DNA of 64,000 bases from assembly GCF_014195655.1 (NCBI RefSeq), contig NZ_JACICD010000001.1, positions 844,682-908,681 on the forward strand, in the 5' to 3' direction. Below the pieces are notes generated by a model. It saw nothing but the letters and a program-made list of their open reading frames with translations. It did not search any database and was not told the DNA's origin. Shown here in pieces: positions 16,946-26,037 of this stretch (its first letter is position 1; each line of letters starts with the position of its first letter). Source of the DNA: Ancylobacter tetraedralis (GTDB taxonomy: Bacteria > Pseudomonadota > Alphaproteobacteria > Rhizobiales > Xanthobacteraceae). Made by a program: the position numbers and the translations under genes.

Positions 16946-19900
16946 TGGGCTTCAATCTGTCCGCCTGGGCGCTCCGGCAGCGCTCGCTGGTCGTCTTCTT
17001 CATGCTCGTGGTGGTCGGGGCGGGGCTGTTCTCCTATTTCCGCCTCGGCCGCAGCGAGGATCCCTCCTTCATCATCAAGACCATGGTCGTGCAGGCGGCA
17101 TGGCCGGGCGCGGGCATGGAGGACACGCTCCAGCAGGTGACGGAGCGCCTCGAGCGCACGCTGCAGGAAGTGCCTCATCTCGACTTCCTGCGCAGCTATA
17201 CCCGTCCGGGCCTCACCACCATCTTCGTGAATCTCGATGGGGCGACCACGGCGGCGCAGGTGCCGGAGGTCTGGTACCAGGTGCGCAAGCGCGTGGCGGA
17301 CATGCGCCGCACCCTGCCGGCCGGCGTGGTCGGGCCCGGCTTCAACGACGAGTTCGGCGACACGTTCGGCCTGATCTACGGCTTCACGGCCGACGGCTTC
17401 ACCCATCGCGAGCTGCGCGACCAGGTCGAAGCGGCGCGCTCCAAGCTGCTGCAGGTGCCAGACGTCTCGCAGATCCAGATTCTGGGCGCGCAGGACGAGC
17501 GTGTCTATGTCGAGTTTTCGGCCCGCCAGCTCGCCGCGCTCGGCGTCGACCGCCTCGCTCTGGTGGAGGCGCTGCGCAGCCAGAACGTGGTGCAGCCCTC
17601 GGGCACGGTGCAGACCGGCGACGAGAAGCTGGCGCTCGACGTGACCGGCGCGTTCGGCTCCGAGCAGGACATCGCCAACATCAATTTCGCGGTGAACGGG
17701 CGCATGCTGCGTCTCGCCGACATCGCCACGGTGCGGCGCGGCTTCGTCGATCCGCCGCAGCCGATGTTCCGGGTGAATGGCCAGCCGGCCATCGGCCTCG
17801 CCATCGCCATGAAGGAAGGCGGCGACATTCTCGCGCTCGGCGCCAATATCGACAGGTCGATGAAGGCGATCACCGCCGAACTGCCCATCGGCATCGAGGC
17901 GCATCTGGTCGCCGACCAGGCGGTGACGGTGAAGGGCGCCATCTCGGAGTTCATGGAATCGCTGTGGCAGGCGATCGCCATCATCCTCGTCGTCAGCTTC
18001 CTGGCGCTCGGCGTGCGCCCCGGCCTGATCGTGGCGCTGTCCATTCCGCTCACGCTGGCGGCGGTGTTCGCGATCATGCAGATCGCCGGCATCGACATGC
18101 AGCGCATCTCGCTCGGCGCGCTGATCATCGCGCTGGCGCTGATGGTCGACGACGCCATGACCACGACCGATGCCACCATCAACCGCCTCGCGCTCGGCGA
18201 GCGCAAGGAGGTGGCGGCGACCTATGCCTTCAAGGCCTATGCCTTCGCCATGCTGGCCGGCACGCTGGTGACGATCGCCGGCTTCGTGCCGGTGGGCTTC
18301 GCGGCGAGTTCGGCCGGCGAATACACCTTCTCGCTGTTCGCGGTCGTCGCGATCGCGCTGCTCGTGTCGTGGGTGGTGGCGGTGCTGTTCGCGCCGCTGC
18401 TCGGCCTTGCCATCCTGAAGCCTCCGAAGCCCGGCGCGTCGACGGAGCCGGGCCGGATCATGAAGCTGTACCGGAGCTTCCTCGGAGCGGCGATCACCGC
18501 GCGCTGGATCACCATTCCGGCGACGCTGGCGGCCTTTATCGGCGCCTTCCTGCTGATGCCGCTGATCCCCTCGCAGTTCTTCCCGTCCTCGGACCGGCCG
18601 GAACTGCTGGTGGATCTCAGCCTGCCGCAGAACGCCTCGATCTACGCCACGCAATCGGCGGTCGAGCGCTTCGACGCAGCGCTGAAGGGCGACACGGATG
18701 TCGACCGCTGGAGCACCTATGTCGGCGAGGGCGCCATCCGCTTCTACCTGCCGCTCAACGCCCAGCTGCCGAACGATTTCTTCGCGCAGGCGGTGGTGGT
18801 GGCCAAGGACGTGGCGGCGCGCGAGCGGCTGCAGCAGCGGCTGGAGCAGCGCCTCGCGCAGGACTTCCCCGGCGTGGTCGGGCGGGTCTATCCGCTGGAA
18901 CTCGGCCCGCCGGTGGGATGGCCGATCCAGTACCGGGTGATCGGCCCGGATCTCGGCACGGTGCGCGATATCGCCTATCGGCTGGCCGACGTGGTCGCCA
19001 CCAACCCGGACACGCGGCTGGTCAATTACGACTGGATCCAGCCCGCGCGCGAGATCCGCATCCGCGTCAACCAGGACGAGGCGCGCCGGCTGGGCCTGAG
19101 CACGCAGGCCATTGGCAGCGTGCTCAACACCATGATCACCGGCGCGCCGGTGACGCAGGTTCGCGACGACATCTATCTCGTCGACGTCGTGCTGCGCGCC
19201 ACCGATGAGGAACGCGTCTCGCTCGACACGCTGCGCACGGTGCAGGTGCCGATCGCCGGCGGGCGCACGGTGCCGCTCAGCCAGTTCGCGACCTTCGAGT
19301 ATGAGCAGACCTACCCGCTGGTGTGGCGGCGCGACCGTGTGCCGAGCCTGACCGTGCAGGCGGATGTCGCGCCGGGCGTGCTGCCCGACGAGGTGGTGGG
19401 TCCGCTCGCACCGAAGATCGAGGAACTCGCCAAGTCGCTGCCGGCCGGCTACCGCATCGAGACCGGCGGCACGGTGGAGGAAAGCGCCAAGTCGCTGGCC
19501 TCGGTCGTCGCCGTGGTGCCCCTGATGCTGCTCATCATGGTGACCGTGCTGATGTTCCAGCTGCGCCGCTTCACGCTGATGGCGCTGGTGCTCAGCGTGG
19601 CGCCGCTGGGGCTGATCGGCGTGGTGCTGGCATTGCTGCTGTTCCAGCGCCCGCTCGGTTTCGTGGCGATCCTCGGCATCCTCGCGCTGATCGGCATGAT
19701 CATCAAAAATGCGGTGATCCTGATTGGCCAGATCGAGGCGGAGCGCGCGGAGGGCAAGCCTGTGCGCGAGGCGGTTATCGAGGCAAGCTCGGCCCGTTTC
19801 CGACCGATCATGCTCACCGCCGTTTCCACCGTGCTCGGCATGATCCCGATCGCGCCGACTGTGTTCTGGGGGCCGATGGCCTTTGCCATCATGGGCGGGC

Positions 19901-20004
19901 TGCTGGTGGCGACGGTGCTGACGCTGATTTTCCTGCCGGCGCTCTATGTCGCGGTCGTTCGCGACACGCCGCCGGCTGCCCCGCCAGCCCCTGCCGGTTC
20001 CTGA
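16945..20004 (+). CDS. RND efflux transporter permease subunit
   Basis: 1019 residues from ATG 16945 (a GTG one codon earlier is possible). AcrB/MexB-type architecture: TM1 near 13-35, two large periplasmic loops, and a proton-relay Asp pair in TM4 (ALALMVDDAMTTTDATINR). The second repeat ends with PIMLTAVSTVLGMIP and IMGGLLVATVLTLIFLPALY. It exports a hydrophobic substrate or metal using the proton gradient; the sequence does not reveal which. It overlaps the adaptor stop (TGATG), so the two are coupled. A hairpin follows at 20015-20042. Confidence 0.94.
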   Translation: MGFNLSAWALRQRSLVVFFMLVVVGAGLFSYFRLGRSEDPSFIIKTMVVQAAWPGAGMEDTLQQVTERLERTLQEVPHLDFLRSYTRPGLTTIFVNLDGATTAAQVPEVWYQVRKRVADMRRTLPAGVVGPGFNDEFGDTFGLIYGFTADGFTHRELRDQVEAARSKLLQVPDVSQIQILGAQDERVYVEFSARQLAALGVDRLALVEALRSQNVVQPSGTVQTGDEKLALDVTGAFGSEQDIANINFAVNGRMLRLADIATVRRGFVDPPQPMFRVNGQPAIGLAIAMKEGGDILALGANIDRSMKAITAELPIGIEAHLVADQAVTVKGAISEFMESLWQAIAIILVVSFLALGVRPGLIVALSIPLTLAAVFAIMQIAGIDMQRISLGALIIALALMVDDAMTTTDATINRLALGERKEVAATYAFKAYAFAMLAGTLVTIAGFVPVGFAASSAGEYTFSLFAVVAIALLVSWVVAVLFAPLLGLAILKPPKPGASTEPGRIMKLYRSFLGAAITARWITIPATLAAFIGAFLLMPLIPSQFFPSSDRPELLVDLSLPQNASIYATQSAVERFDAALKGDTDVDRWSTYVGEGAIRFYLPLNAQLPNDFFAQAVVVAKDVAARERLQQRLEQRLAQDFPGVVGRVYPLELGPPVGWPIQYRVIGPDLGTVRDIAYRLADVVATNPDTRLVNYDWIQPAREIRIRVNQDEARRLGLSTQAIGSVLNTMITGAPVTQVRDDIYLVDVVLRATDEERVSLDTLRTVQVPIAGGRTVPLSQFATFEYEQTYPLVWRRDRVPSLTVQADVAPGVLPDEVVGPLAPKIEELAKSLPAGYRIETGGTVEESAKSLASVVAVVPLMLLIMVTVLMFQLRRFTLMALVLSVAPLGLIGVVLALLLFQRPLGFVAILGILALIGMIIKNAVILIGQIEAERAEGKPVREAVIEASSARFRPIMLTAVSTVLGMIPIAPTVFWGPMAFAIMGGLLVATVLTLIFLPALYVAVVRDTPPAAPPAPAGS

Positions 20005-20014
20005 CATCGCCGCA

Positions 20015-20042
20015 GGGCGGGGTGGCTCGCGCCATCCCGCCC
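20015..20042 (+). terminator. Hairpin after the RND gene
   Basis: A 12-bp GC-rich stem with one G-U pair (20015-20026 with 20031-20042) and loop TCGC begins 11 nt after the RND stop. There is no U-tract, so it may act as a 3' stabiliser or as a weak or Rho-assisted terminator. Confidence 0.45.
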
Positions 20043-20156
20043 CTCGCGCGGCACGGGCTTGAGGTAGAATGCTGCCGGTCCAATCGGGCGAATCACGCAT
20101 CGCCACGGGTTGAATAGCCGGGAGGGGTTCCCGGCTCCATGAAGGGGAGTTTGACC

Positions 20157-20378
20157 ATGACGAAGTCGATCGCGGTGAAGGTCGCGGCGATTGGTATTGT
20201 CGCGCTGGCCGTGGCCGGCTGCACCACCACCGAGAAGCGCACCGCCGGCGGGGCGCTGATCGGCGGCGGCGCGGGCGCCATCATCGGCGGCATCGCCGGC
20301 GGCGGCACGGGCGCGGCGATCGGTGGCGCCATTGGCGCGGGCACCGGCGCGGTCATCGGTGCGGCCACCGCCAACTAA
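20157..20378 (+). CDS. Small glycine-zipper lipoprotein
   Basis: 73 residues. Lipoprotein signal with lipobox LAVAGC (Cys at about 22), then TTTEKRTAGG and an almost pure Gly/Ala/Ile stretch with GxxxG spacing, a two-helix glycine zipper. Such proteins insert in or span the outer membrane; the role is structural or unknown. A ribosome site (GGGGAG) precedes the ATG at 20157. It is followed by a strong terminator. Confidence 0.85.
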   Translation: MTKSIAVKVAAIGIVALAVAGCTTTEKRTAGGALIGGGAGAIIGGIAGGGTGAAIGGAIGAGTGAVIGAATAN

Positions 20379-20442
20379 AGGCCACGCCTTCGCGCGGCGC
20401 CGGTCCGGATCGGTCACCGCGCGTTTTGCAGAACGATTTACC

Positions 20443-20475
20443 AGGCCGCGTCCGACATCGGGCGCGGCCTTTTTC
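20443..20475 (+). terminator. Rho-independent terminator
   Basis: An 8-bp GC-rich stem (20443-20450 with 20463-20470), extendable to 11 bp, is followed by five T (20470-20474). It ends the small lipoprotein transcript just before the convergent hydrolase stop. Confidence 0.8.
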
Positions 20476-20478
20476 GTG

Positions 20479-22044
20479 TCAGGGGGCGACGGTCTCGGGC
20501 GCTTCCGGCATCGCCGCGTCGGGCATCACCGCATCCGGCGCGGGCAGGGTCGGGGCCGGGGCCGCCATAGCGGGCGCACCACCGGGTGTGCGGGCGGGCG
20601 GCAGCGCGATATCGTCGCCGATCCGCTGCTGCATATAGGGGAAGAACGGGTTGGACGACATGCGCACCAGCGTGTCGAGATTGACGATCAGCGCCCCGCG
20701 CTCGCCGCGTATCGCCATCGCCCCGAGCTGCAGGCCGAAATCGTCGGCCGGATCGGGATCCGAGCCATAGAGTCCGTCGCTGGAGGGGAAGGGCAGCGCG
20801 ACATGGGAGAGCGAATAGACGTCGCGCGGGTAGGCCAGTCCAAGCGGGCGCACGGTTTCCTCGGTGGCACCGGCCGCCACCGAATGTTCCGACACCTCGT
20901 CGGTGCCCTTCACATTGGTGACGATGGTGGTGCGGAACTGGCGTGGTGCCGGCGGCAGCATGCGCGTCAGCGCGGCATAGGTCGCCGCCCGCAGCAGGGG
21001 CCCCAGCTTGGTGTTGCGGTTGATGTCGAACAGCACCAGTTCGCTGCCATTGTCCGGCAGCAGGGCATAGAAGGCGGTGATGATCGCCCGCGTCGAGACG
21101 GTGAAGTCCATCACCGACTGGAAGGTGAGGGCGGGGGGCAGCGCGCCGAGATTTCCCCGGCGCGCCTGCGCGGCGATGGAATCCTGCAGCGCCGCGGTCA
21201 GGCGGTGCGACTGGCGCGCGCCATTGACCGGAAACGAGTTGTACTTGAACGGGTTGAACTCGGGCAGCACCGCCAGCCAGGCCGCCTTGGCGAAGGCCGG
21301 CAGGAAGGCCGGCAGTCCGGCGAGGCCGGCAAAGCGCGCGAAGCGGGTGATGCCGATCATCGGCGAGATCAGCACCAGCCGGTCGACCCGCGCCAGCGCC
21401 GGATCGTCCAGCGCGTCGAGCGCGTATTTGAGCGCCAGCGCGCCGCCATTGGAGAAGCCGACAATGTGCAGCTCTCCCTGCGGCCCCGCCCGGCGACGGG
21501 CCTCGCGCACGGCGAGCCGGGTGGCGGCGAGCCAGTCCTCCCATTCCACGTCGGTGAGGCCGGCCGGCACCGTGCCATGGCCGGGCAGGCGCGGGGCGAC
21601 GACGGCATAGCCGGCATCGGCATAGAGCCGCGCGACATGGCGCAGGGAGTAAGGTGAATCGGTCAGCCCGTGCAGCAGCACGACGGCCCCCTTCACCGCA
21701 CCCTGCGGGTCCAGCGTGTAGGAGCGGTTCCAGTCATGGGTGAAGTGCGGGGGATAGACGATGCTGCCGGAGAAATAGCGGTTGGAGGGTACCCGCTCCG
21801 CGTCATCCAGCTTCTGCACCACTTCCGCGTCGACCTCGCGGAAGATGCGATCCTCGGCGGTGAGGTAGGCGCCCCAGTCGCCCTTGTCTATCTCGGTGAT
21901 GCTGAGCTCGTGCGGCACGAAGGTGTGCCAGGGCTCCAGCGGGGCGCCGCTCTGGGCGAAATAGATGCGGGTTGCCATGAAGGTGACGAACACCAGCAGA
22001 ACCGCGCCAACCAGAAGCTTCAGAAGCCGCTTGAGCCTCTTCAT
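20479..22044 (-). CDS. Membrane-anchored alpha/beta hydrolase
   Basis: 521 residues. An N-terminal membrane anchor (about 8-27) precedes an alpha/beta hydrolase domain. It shows LLHGLTDSPYSLRHVA (oxyanion region), RLPGHGTVPAGL, and nucleophile Ser in VGFSNGGALAL. A Pro/Ala-rich tail ends the protein. Carboxylesterase or lysophospholipase-like activity is the family expectation; the substrate is unknown. Its ATG overlaps the stop of the AI-2E permease gene upstream (22041-22044), so the pair forms a coupled operon on the minus strand. Confidence 0.88.
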   Translation of the reverse strand: MKRLKRLLKLLVGAVLLVFVTFMATRIYFAQSGAPLEPWHTFVPHELSITEIDKGDWGAYLTAEDRIFREVDAEVVQKLDDAERVPSNRYFSGSIVYPPHFTHDWNRSYTLDPQGAVKGAVVLLHGLTDSPYSLRHVARLYADAGYAVVAPRLPGHGTVPAGLTDVEWEDWLAATRLAVREARRRAGPQGELHIVGFSNGGALALKYALDALDDPALARVDRLVLISPMIGITRFARFAGLAGLPAFLPAFAKAAWLAVLPEFNPFKYNSFPVNGARQSHRLTAALQDSIAAQARRGNLGALPPALTFQSVMDFTVSTRAIITAFYALLPDNGSELVLFDINRNTKLGPLLRAATYAALTRMLPPAPRQFRTTIVTNVKGTDEVSEHSVAAGATEETVRPLGLAYPRDVYSLSHVALPFPSSDGLYGSDPDPADDFGLQLGAMAIRGERGALIVNLDTLVRMSSNPFFPYMQQRIGDDIALPPARTPGGAPAMAAPAPTLPAPDAVMPDAAMPEAPETVAP

Positions 22045-23078
22045 GACGGAACTCCCTCTTCCGGCGTCCGCCCCGAGAGCAGCCGCGCGATCCAGCGGCT
22101 GCCCTCATACTGGTCGCACAGGACCAGCGCGGCGATCATCATCGGCACGCCGATGAAGGCGCCCGGCAGGCCCCACATGAAGGACCAAAAGAACACCGAC
22201 AGCAGCACGATGAAGGGCGACATGGCGAGCGCCTTGCCGGCGATGCGCGGCTCGATATAGCTGCCCGAGAAGAACTGGATGACGTTCATGCCGGCAAACA
22301 CCGCCACCGCCATCTGCCAGGATTCGAACTGGGCGACGGCGAACAGCGTGGGCAGCAGCGTCGCCATCAGCGGACCGATGAAGGGAATATAGTTCAGCAC
22401 GAAGGCGATGACGCCCCAGGCGAAGGCAAGGTCCAGCCCGGCCGCGGCGGCAAAGGCCCAGATGGCGAGGCCGGTGAAGGCGCTCATCACGCTGCGCACC
22501 AGCATGTAGCGACGGAACTTGCGCGCGATCTCCTCGCTGGCCACCAGCAGCTGGCGGCCACCCTCGCCCAGTTCGGCGCCGGCCAGCTTGGCGCGGATCA
22601 CGTCCACCTCCAGCAGGCCGAGCATGACGAAGATGGCGGTGACGACGCCGAAGCCAACCATGCCGTTCACACGGCTGGCCACGCCCTGGAAGAAGCGGAT
22701 CAGCCAGCTGACGTTGAACGTCTCGACGAAGGTGCCGGCGACATAGAGACCGTGTCCTTCAAGCCAGCCGGCCCCGTTCATGTACAGCGCCTGGAACCGT
22801 GCCGCATTGGCGATCAGCCACTGCGCGGCGCGGCCGAAGCCCCACAGCGTGAGGGAGGCGAGGCCGAGCAGCACCACGATCGTCACGGCAAGCGTGATGA
22901 ACAGCGCCAGAAGCTGCGGCAGGGGGCGCTGCAACGCTTTCTGCAGCGGCCACACCAGCGCGATGATGAACAGGGCGAAGGCCACCGGTGCGAGGATGCT
23001 GCTTGCCAGAAACAGCGCCGCCGCCACGAGGATGGCCGTGCAGATTGCAATCATCGTCGCCGTACCACGCTGGCTCAT
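22041..23078 (-). CDS. AI-2E family transporter (PerM-like)
   Basis: 345 residues with about eight predicted membrane helices arranged as in the AI-2E/PerM family, including WGVIAFVLNYIPFIGPLMA and the FFWSFMWGLPGAFIGVPMM segment near the C-terminus. Family members are exporters or antiporters of varied small solutes; the AI-2 label is historical. It heads a two-gene minus-strand operon with the alpha/beta hydrolase. Confidence 0.9.
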   Translation of the reverse strand: MSQRGTATMIAICTAILVAAALFLASSILAPVAFALFIIALVWPLQKALQRPLPQLLALFITLAVTIVVLLGLASLTLWGFGRAAQWLIANAARFQALYMNGAGWLEGHGLYVAGTFVETFNVSWLIRFFQGVASRVNGMVGFGVVTAIFVMLGLLEVDVIRAKLAGAELGEGGRQLLVASEEIARKFRRYMLVRSVMSAFTGLAIWAFAAAAGLDLAFAWGVIAFVLNYIPFIGPLMATLLPTLFAVAQFESWQMAVAVFAGMNVIQFFSGSYIEPRIAGKALAMSPFIVLLSVFFWSFMWGLPGAFIGVPMMIAALVLCDQYEGSRWIARLLSGRTPEEGVPS

Positions 23079-23222
23079 CGCACTGCGTCCCTTTTTCGCG
23101 TGAAGCTTGGCCCGATAAGCCCAAGTCTGCCCGATAAGCCCTTGTCCGGGACGTCACAAGCGCTTTGCCGCGAGGTGGCGCGCACGCGCGCGGCCGAGTG
23201 CGAAATCAACATTATTACTCCA

Positions 23223-23250
23223 TTGTTATAAAAAGGTAATTTCATATATT
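23223..23250 (+). promoter_or_regulatory. Predicted promoter of the F420 operon
   Basis: An AT-rich island in GC-rich DNA contains TTGTTA (23223-23228) and TATATT (23245-23250) with a 16-bp spacer, a plausible sigma-70-type pair about 50 nt before the FGD start. No copy of the candidate HutC operator motif was found here, so this operon may be controlled separately from the ABC operon. Confidence 0.45.
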
Positions 23251-23302
23251 GTGCTGCAACTAAATATCACTCTATCTTCGCGGTGTGGATGGGGAGGCGA
23301 TT

Positions 23303-24307
23303 GTGCTCAGGCTCGGTTACAAGGCGTCGGCGGAACAGTTCGACGCGCGCGCGCTGCTCGACTTCACGGTGGAGGCGGAGCGGCGCGATTTCGATTCGGT
23401 CTTCATCAGCGATCATTTCCAGCCCTGGCGGCACACGGGCGGGCACGCGCCGGCCGCCTTGCCCTGGCTCGGCGCGGCGGGTGCGGCGACCTCGCGCATC
23501 GTGCTCGGAACCAGCGTCCTGACCCCGACCTTCCGCCACCACCCCGCCATGGTGGCGCAGGCCTTCGGCACGCTGGGCCAGCTTTTTCCCGGCCGCCTCA
23601 TTCTCGGCGTGGGCTCGGGCGAATCGCTCAACGAAGTGCCGGCCACCGGCGCGCCCTGGCCGGAGCTGAAGGAGCGCTTCGCCCGGCTGCGCGAGGCGGT
23701 GCGGCTCATCCGCCAGCTGTGGAGCGAGGAGCGCGTCAGCTTCGAGGGCGAGTTCTACCGCACCGAGCGCGCGACCATCTATGACCGCCCGGAGACCCCG
23801 GTGCCGATCTATGTCGCCGGAGCCGGGCCGATGGTGGCGAAATTCGCCGGCCGCGCGGGCGATGGCTTCATCTGCACCAGCGGCAAGGCGTGGGATCTCT
23901 ACCGCGATACCTTGCTGCCCAATGTCGCTGCCGGCCTTGAAGCCGCCGGTCGTTCCGCCGACACTTACGACCGCATGATCGAGATGAAGCTGTCCTTCGA
24001 CACCGACCGGGAACGCGCCTTGCGGGACACGCGGCACTGGGCGGCGCTGGCCCTGACGCCGGAGGAGAAGATGTCGGTGGAAGACCCGCTGGAAATGGAG
24101 AAGCTGGCCGACGCGCTGCCGCTGGAGCGGGCGGCGCGGCGCTGGATCGTCTCCAGCGACCCGGATGAAGTGGTAGAGCGCGTGCGGCCCTATGTGGAAC
24201 TCGGCTTCAATCATCTGGTCTTCCATGCGCCGGGCGAGGACCAGGCGCGCTTTCTGCGGCTGTTCGCCGAGCATGTGGCGCCGCGCCTGCGCGCGGCTTT
24301 CGCCTGA
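23303..24307 (+). CDS. fgd: F420-dependent glucose-6-phosphate dehydrogenase
   Basis: 334 residues, LLM-class TIM barrel. FGD oxidises glucose-6-phosphate to 6-phosphogluconolactone and reduces F420 to F420H2 in the cytoplasm. The start [10 protein letters not shown], the [10 protein letters not shown] motif (Asp37, His38, Trp42), and the [10 protein letters not shown] segment carrying the catalytic Glu near 107 match mycobacterial FGD1. The four sugar-phosphate contacts are also present: Thr192, Lys195, Lys256 and Arg280, at a constant offset of three from mycobacterial 195/198/259/283. The GTG at 23303 is chosen because GGGGAGG lies five bases upstream and it gives the family N-terminus; a GTG at 23285 adds six residues. 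It leads an operon with cofE, cofD and cofC. Confidence 0.93.
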   Translation: MLRLGYKASAEQFDARALLDFTVEAERRDFDSVFISDHFQPWRHTGGHAPAALPWLGAAGAATSRIVLGTSVLTPTFRHHPAMVAQAFGTLGQLFPGRLILGVGSGESLNEVPATGAPWPELKERFARLREAVRLIRQLWSEERVSFEGEFYRTERATIYDRPETPVPIYVAGAGPMVAKFAGRAGDGFICTSGKAWDLYRDTLLPNVAAGLEAAGRSADTYDRMIEMKLSFDTDRERALRDTRHWAALALTPEEKMSVEDPLEMEKLADALPLERAARRWIVSSDPDEVVERVRPYVELGFNHLVFHAPGEDQARFLRLFAEHVAPRLRAAFA

Positions 24308-24313
24308 CCCCGC

Positions 24314-25075
24314 ATGAGTGTGCCGCCCCGCCTCGAACTCCTCGCGCTGGACGGGCTGCCGCTGGTTCAGCCGGGCGATGACCTCGCCGGGTTGATCGCG
24401 GCCGCGCTGGACCGCGCCGGGCTGGTGCTGCGCGACGGCGACGTGCTGGTGGTTGCCCAGAAGATCGTCTCCAAGGCGGAGGGCCGCCGGGTCGCGCTGG
24501 CCGATGTCACGCCGACCGCGCGGGCTGGGGCGCTCGCGCAGGAGGTCGGCAAGGATGCGCGCCTCGTCGAGCTCATCCTGCGCGAGAGCCGGCGCGTGGT
24601 GCGCCAGAGCCCGGGCGTGCTCATCGTCGAGCACCGGCTGGGCCTCGTCATGGCCAATGCCGGCATCGACCAGTCCAATGTCGAGGACGGCTTCGCGCTG
24701 CTGCTGCCGGAAGACCCGGACGCCAGCGCCGAGCGGCTGCGCGCGCGGCTGGTCCCGGACGCGGCCATGCGGATCGGCATCGTCATCAATGACAGTTTCG
24801 GCCGGCCCTGGCGGCGTGGCACGGTGGGCACCGCCATCGGCGCCGCCGGCCTGCCGGCGCTGGTGGACCGGCGCGGCGAGGCCGACCTGTTCGGCCGCCC
24901 CCTGCAGGTGACGATGATCGCGCTCGCCGATGAAATCGCCGCCGGTGCCTCGCTTTTGATGGGCCCGGCGGCGGAGGGACTGCCGGTGGTGCTGCTGCGC
25001 GGCGTGCCGTGGTATGCCCCGTTCAGCCCGGCGCGCGCGCTGCTCCGGCCCGAGAACGAGGACCTGTTTCGATGA
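24314..25075 (+). CDS. cofE: Coenzyme F420-0:L-glutamate ligase (CofE)
   Basis: 253 residues, the stand-alone CofE length rather than the FbiB fusion of actinobacteria. CofE adds gamma-linked L-glutamates to F420-0 using GTP. Visible signatures are VVAQKIVSKAEGR near the start, GLVMANAGIDQSNV, and INDSFGRPWRRGTVGTAIG, which includes metal- and nucleotide-binding residues. It begins six nt after the FGD stop and its own stop overlaps the cofD start. Confidence 0.94.
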   Translation: MSVPPRLELLALDGLPLVQPGDDLAGLIAAALDRAGLVLRDGDVLVVAQKIVSKAEGRRVALADVTPTARAGALAQEVGKDARLVELILRESRRVVRQSPGVLIVEHRLGLVMANAGIDQSNVEDGFALLLPEDPDASAERLRARLVPDAAMRIGIVINDSFGRPWRRGTVGTAIGAAGLPALVDRRGEADLFGRPLQVTMIALADEIAAGASLLMGPAAEGLPVVLLRGVPWYAPFSPARALLRPENEDLFR

Positions 25076-26037
25076 GCACGCTCTCCTTTCCCGGCAAGGT
25101 GGTGGCGCTGTCGGGCGGCATTGGCGGCGCCAAGCTGGCACTGGGCCTCGACCGCGTGCTCGCCCCCGGCCAGCTCACCGTGATCGTCAATACGGGCGAT
25201 GATTTCCGCCATTTCGGCCTCCACATCTCCCCCGACATCGACACGCTGCTCTACACGCTGTCCGGGCTCGACGACCCGGTGCGGGGCTGGGGGCGCCGGG
25301 ACGAGACCTGGACCTTCATGCGCGCGATGGGCGAACTCGGGCGGGAGGGCTGGTTCCAGCTCGGCGATGGCGACCTCGCCATCCATGTCGAGCGCACCCG
25401 CCGGCTGGCGGCGGGCGAGACGCTCTCCCACGTCACCGATTTCCTGCGCCGGCAGCTGGGGATCGGCTCGGTGATCGTGCCGATGAGCGACGACCCGGTG
25501 GCGACGCAGGTCGAGACCGACGAGGGCCGGCTCGACTTCCAGCATTATTTCGTGCGCCGGCACTGCGAGCCGCGCGTCACCGGCATCGATTTCGCGGGGG
25601 CGGACGAGGCACGCCTCGCCCCCGGCGCGGCGGCGGCGCTGGCGGATCCCGACCTCGCCCTCATCGTCATCTGCCCGTCCAACCCCTATCTGAGCGTCGA
25701 TCCCGTCCTCGCCGTGCCGGGGCTGCGGGCGGCGCTGCGCGCGGGGCGCGCTCCGGTCGTCGCCGTCTCGCCCATCATCGCGGGGCAAGCGGTGAAGGGG
25801 CCGACCGCCAAGATGATGACCGAGCTCGGGCGGGTGCCCTCCGCCGCCGAGGTTGCCCGCCATTATGCCGGGCTGATCGACCTGTTCGTGGTGGACGAGG
25901 CGGATGCCGGCATGGACGCCCACATGGACGCCGGGGCGGGGGTGCGCACGGTGGCGGCGCCCACGCTGATGCGCACGCTGGATGACCGGATGAACCTTGC
26001 CCGGATCGTGCTCGGCCTGGCGGGGGTGCGCGCGTGA
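25072..26037 (+). CDS. cofD: 2-phospho-L-lactate transferase (CofD)
   Basis: 321 residues. CofD transfers the phospholactyl-type side chain from its GDP-activated form to the deazaflavin Fo, making F420-0 (or dehydro-F420-0). The N-terminus shows LSGGIGGAKLALGLDRVL and NTGDDFRHFGLHISPDIDT, both diagnostic. The ATG at 25072 overlaps the cofE TGA; a longer upstream reading is out of register with the family start. Its stop overlaps cofC. Confidence 0.95.
   Translation: MSTLSFPGKVVALSGGIGGAKLALGLDRVLAPGQLTVIVNTGDDFRHFGLHISPDIDTLLYTLSGLDDPVRGWGRRDETWTFMRAMGELGREGWFQLGDGDLAIHVERTRRLAAGETLSHVTDFLRRQLGIGSVIVPMSDDPVATQVETDEGRLDFQHYFVRRHCEPRVTGIDFAGADEARLAPGAAAALADPDLALIVICPSNPYLSVDPVLAVPGLRAALRAGRAPVVAVSPIIAGQAVKGPTAKMMTELGRVPSAAEVARHYAGLIDLFVVDEADAGMDAHMDAGAGVRTVAAPTLMRTLDDRMNLARIVLGLAGVRA

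Noticed and set aside
16750..20106. Very long minus-strand open frame antisense to the RND pump
   Set aside because: Composition is Arg/His/Gln/Asp-rich with no domain; it is the third-position GC shadow of the efflux genes.
23303..24307. Generic bacterial luciferase or alkane monooxygenase
   Set aside because: The full FGD active-site and sugar-phosphate residue set is present, and cof genes are adjacent.
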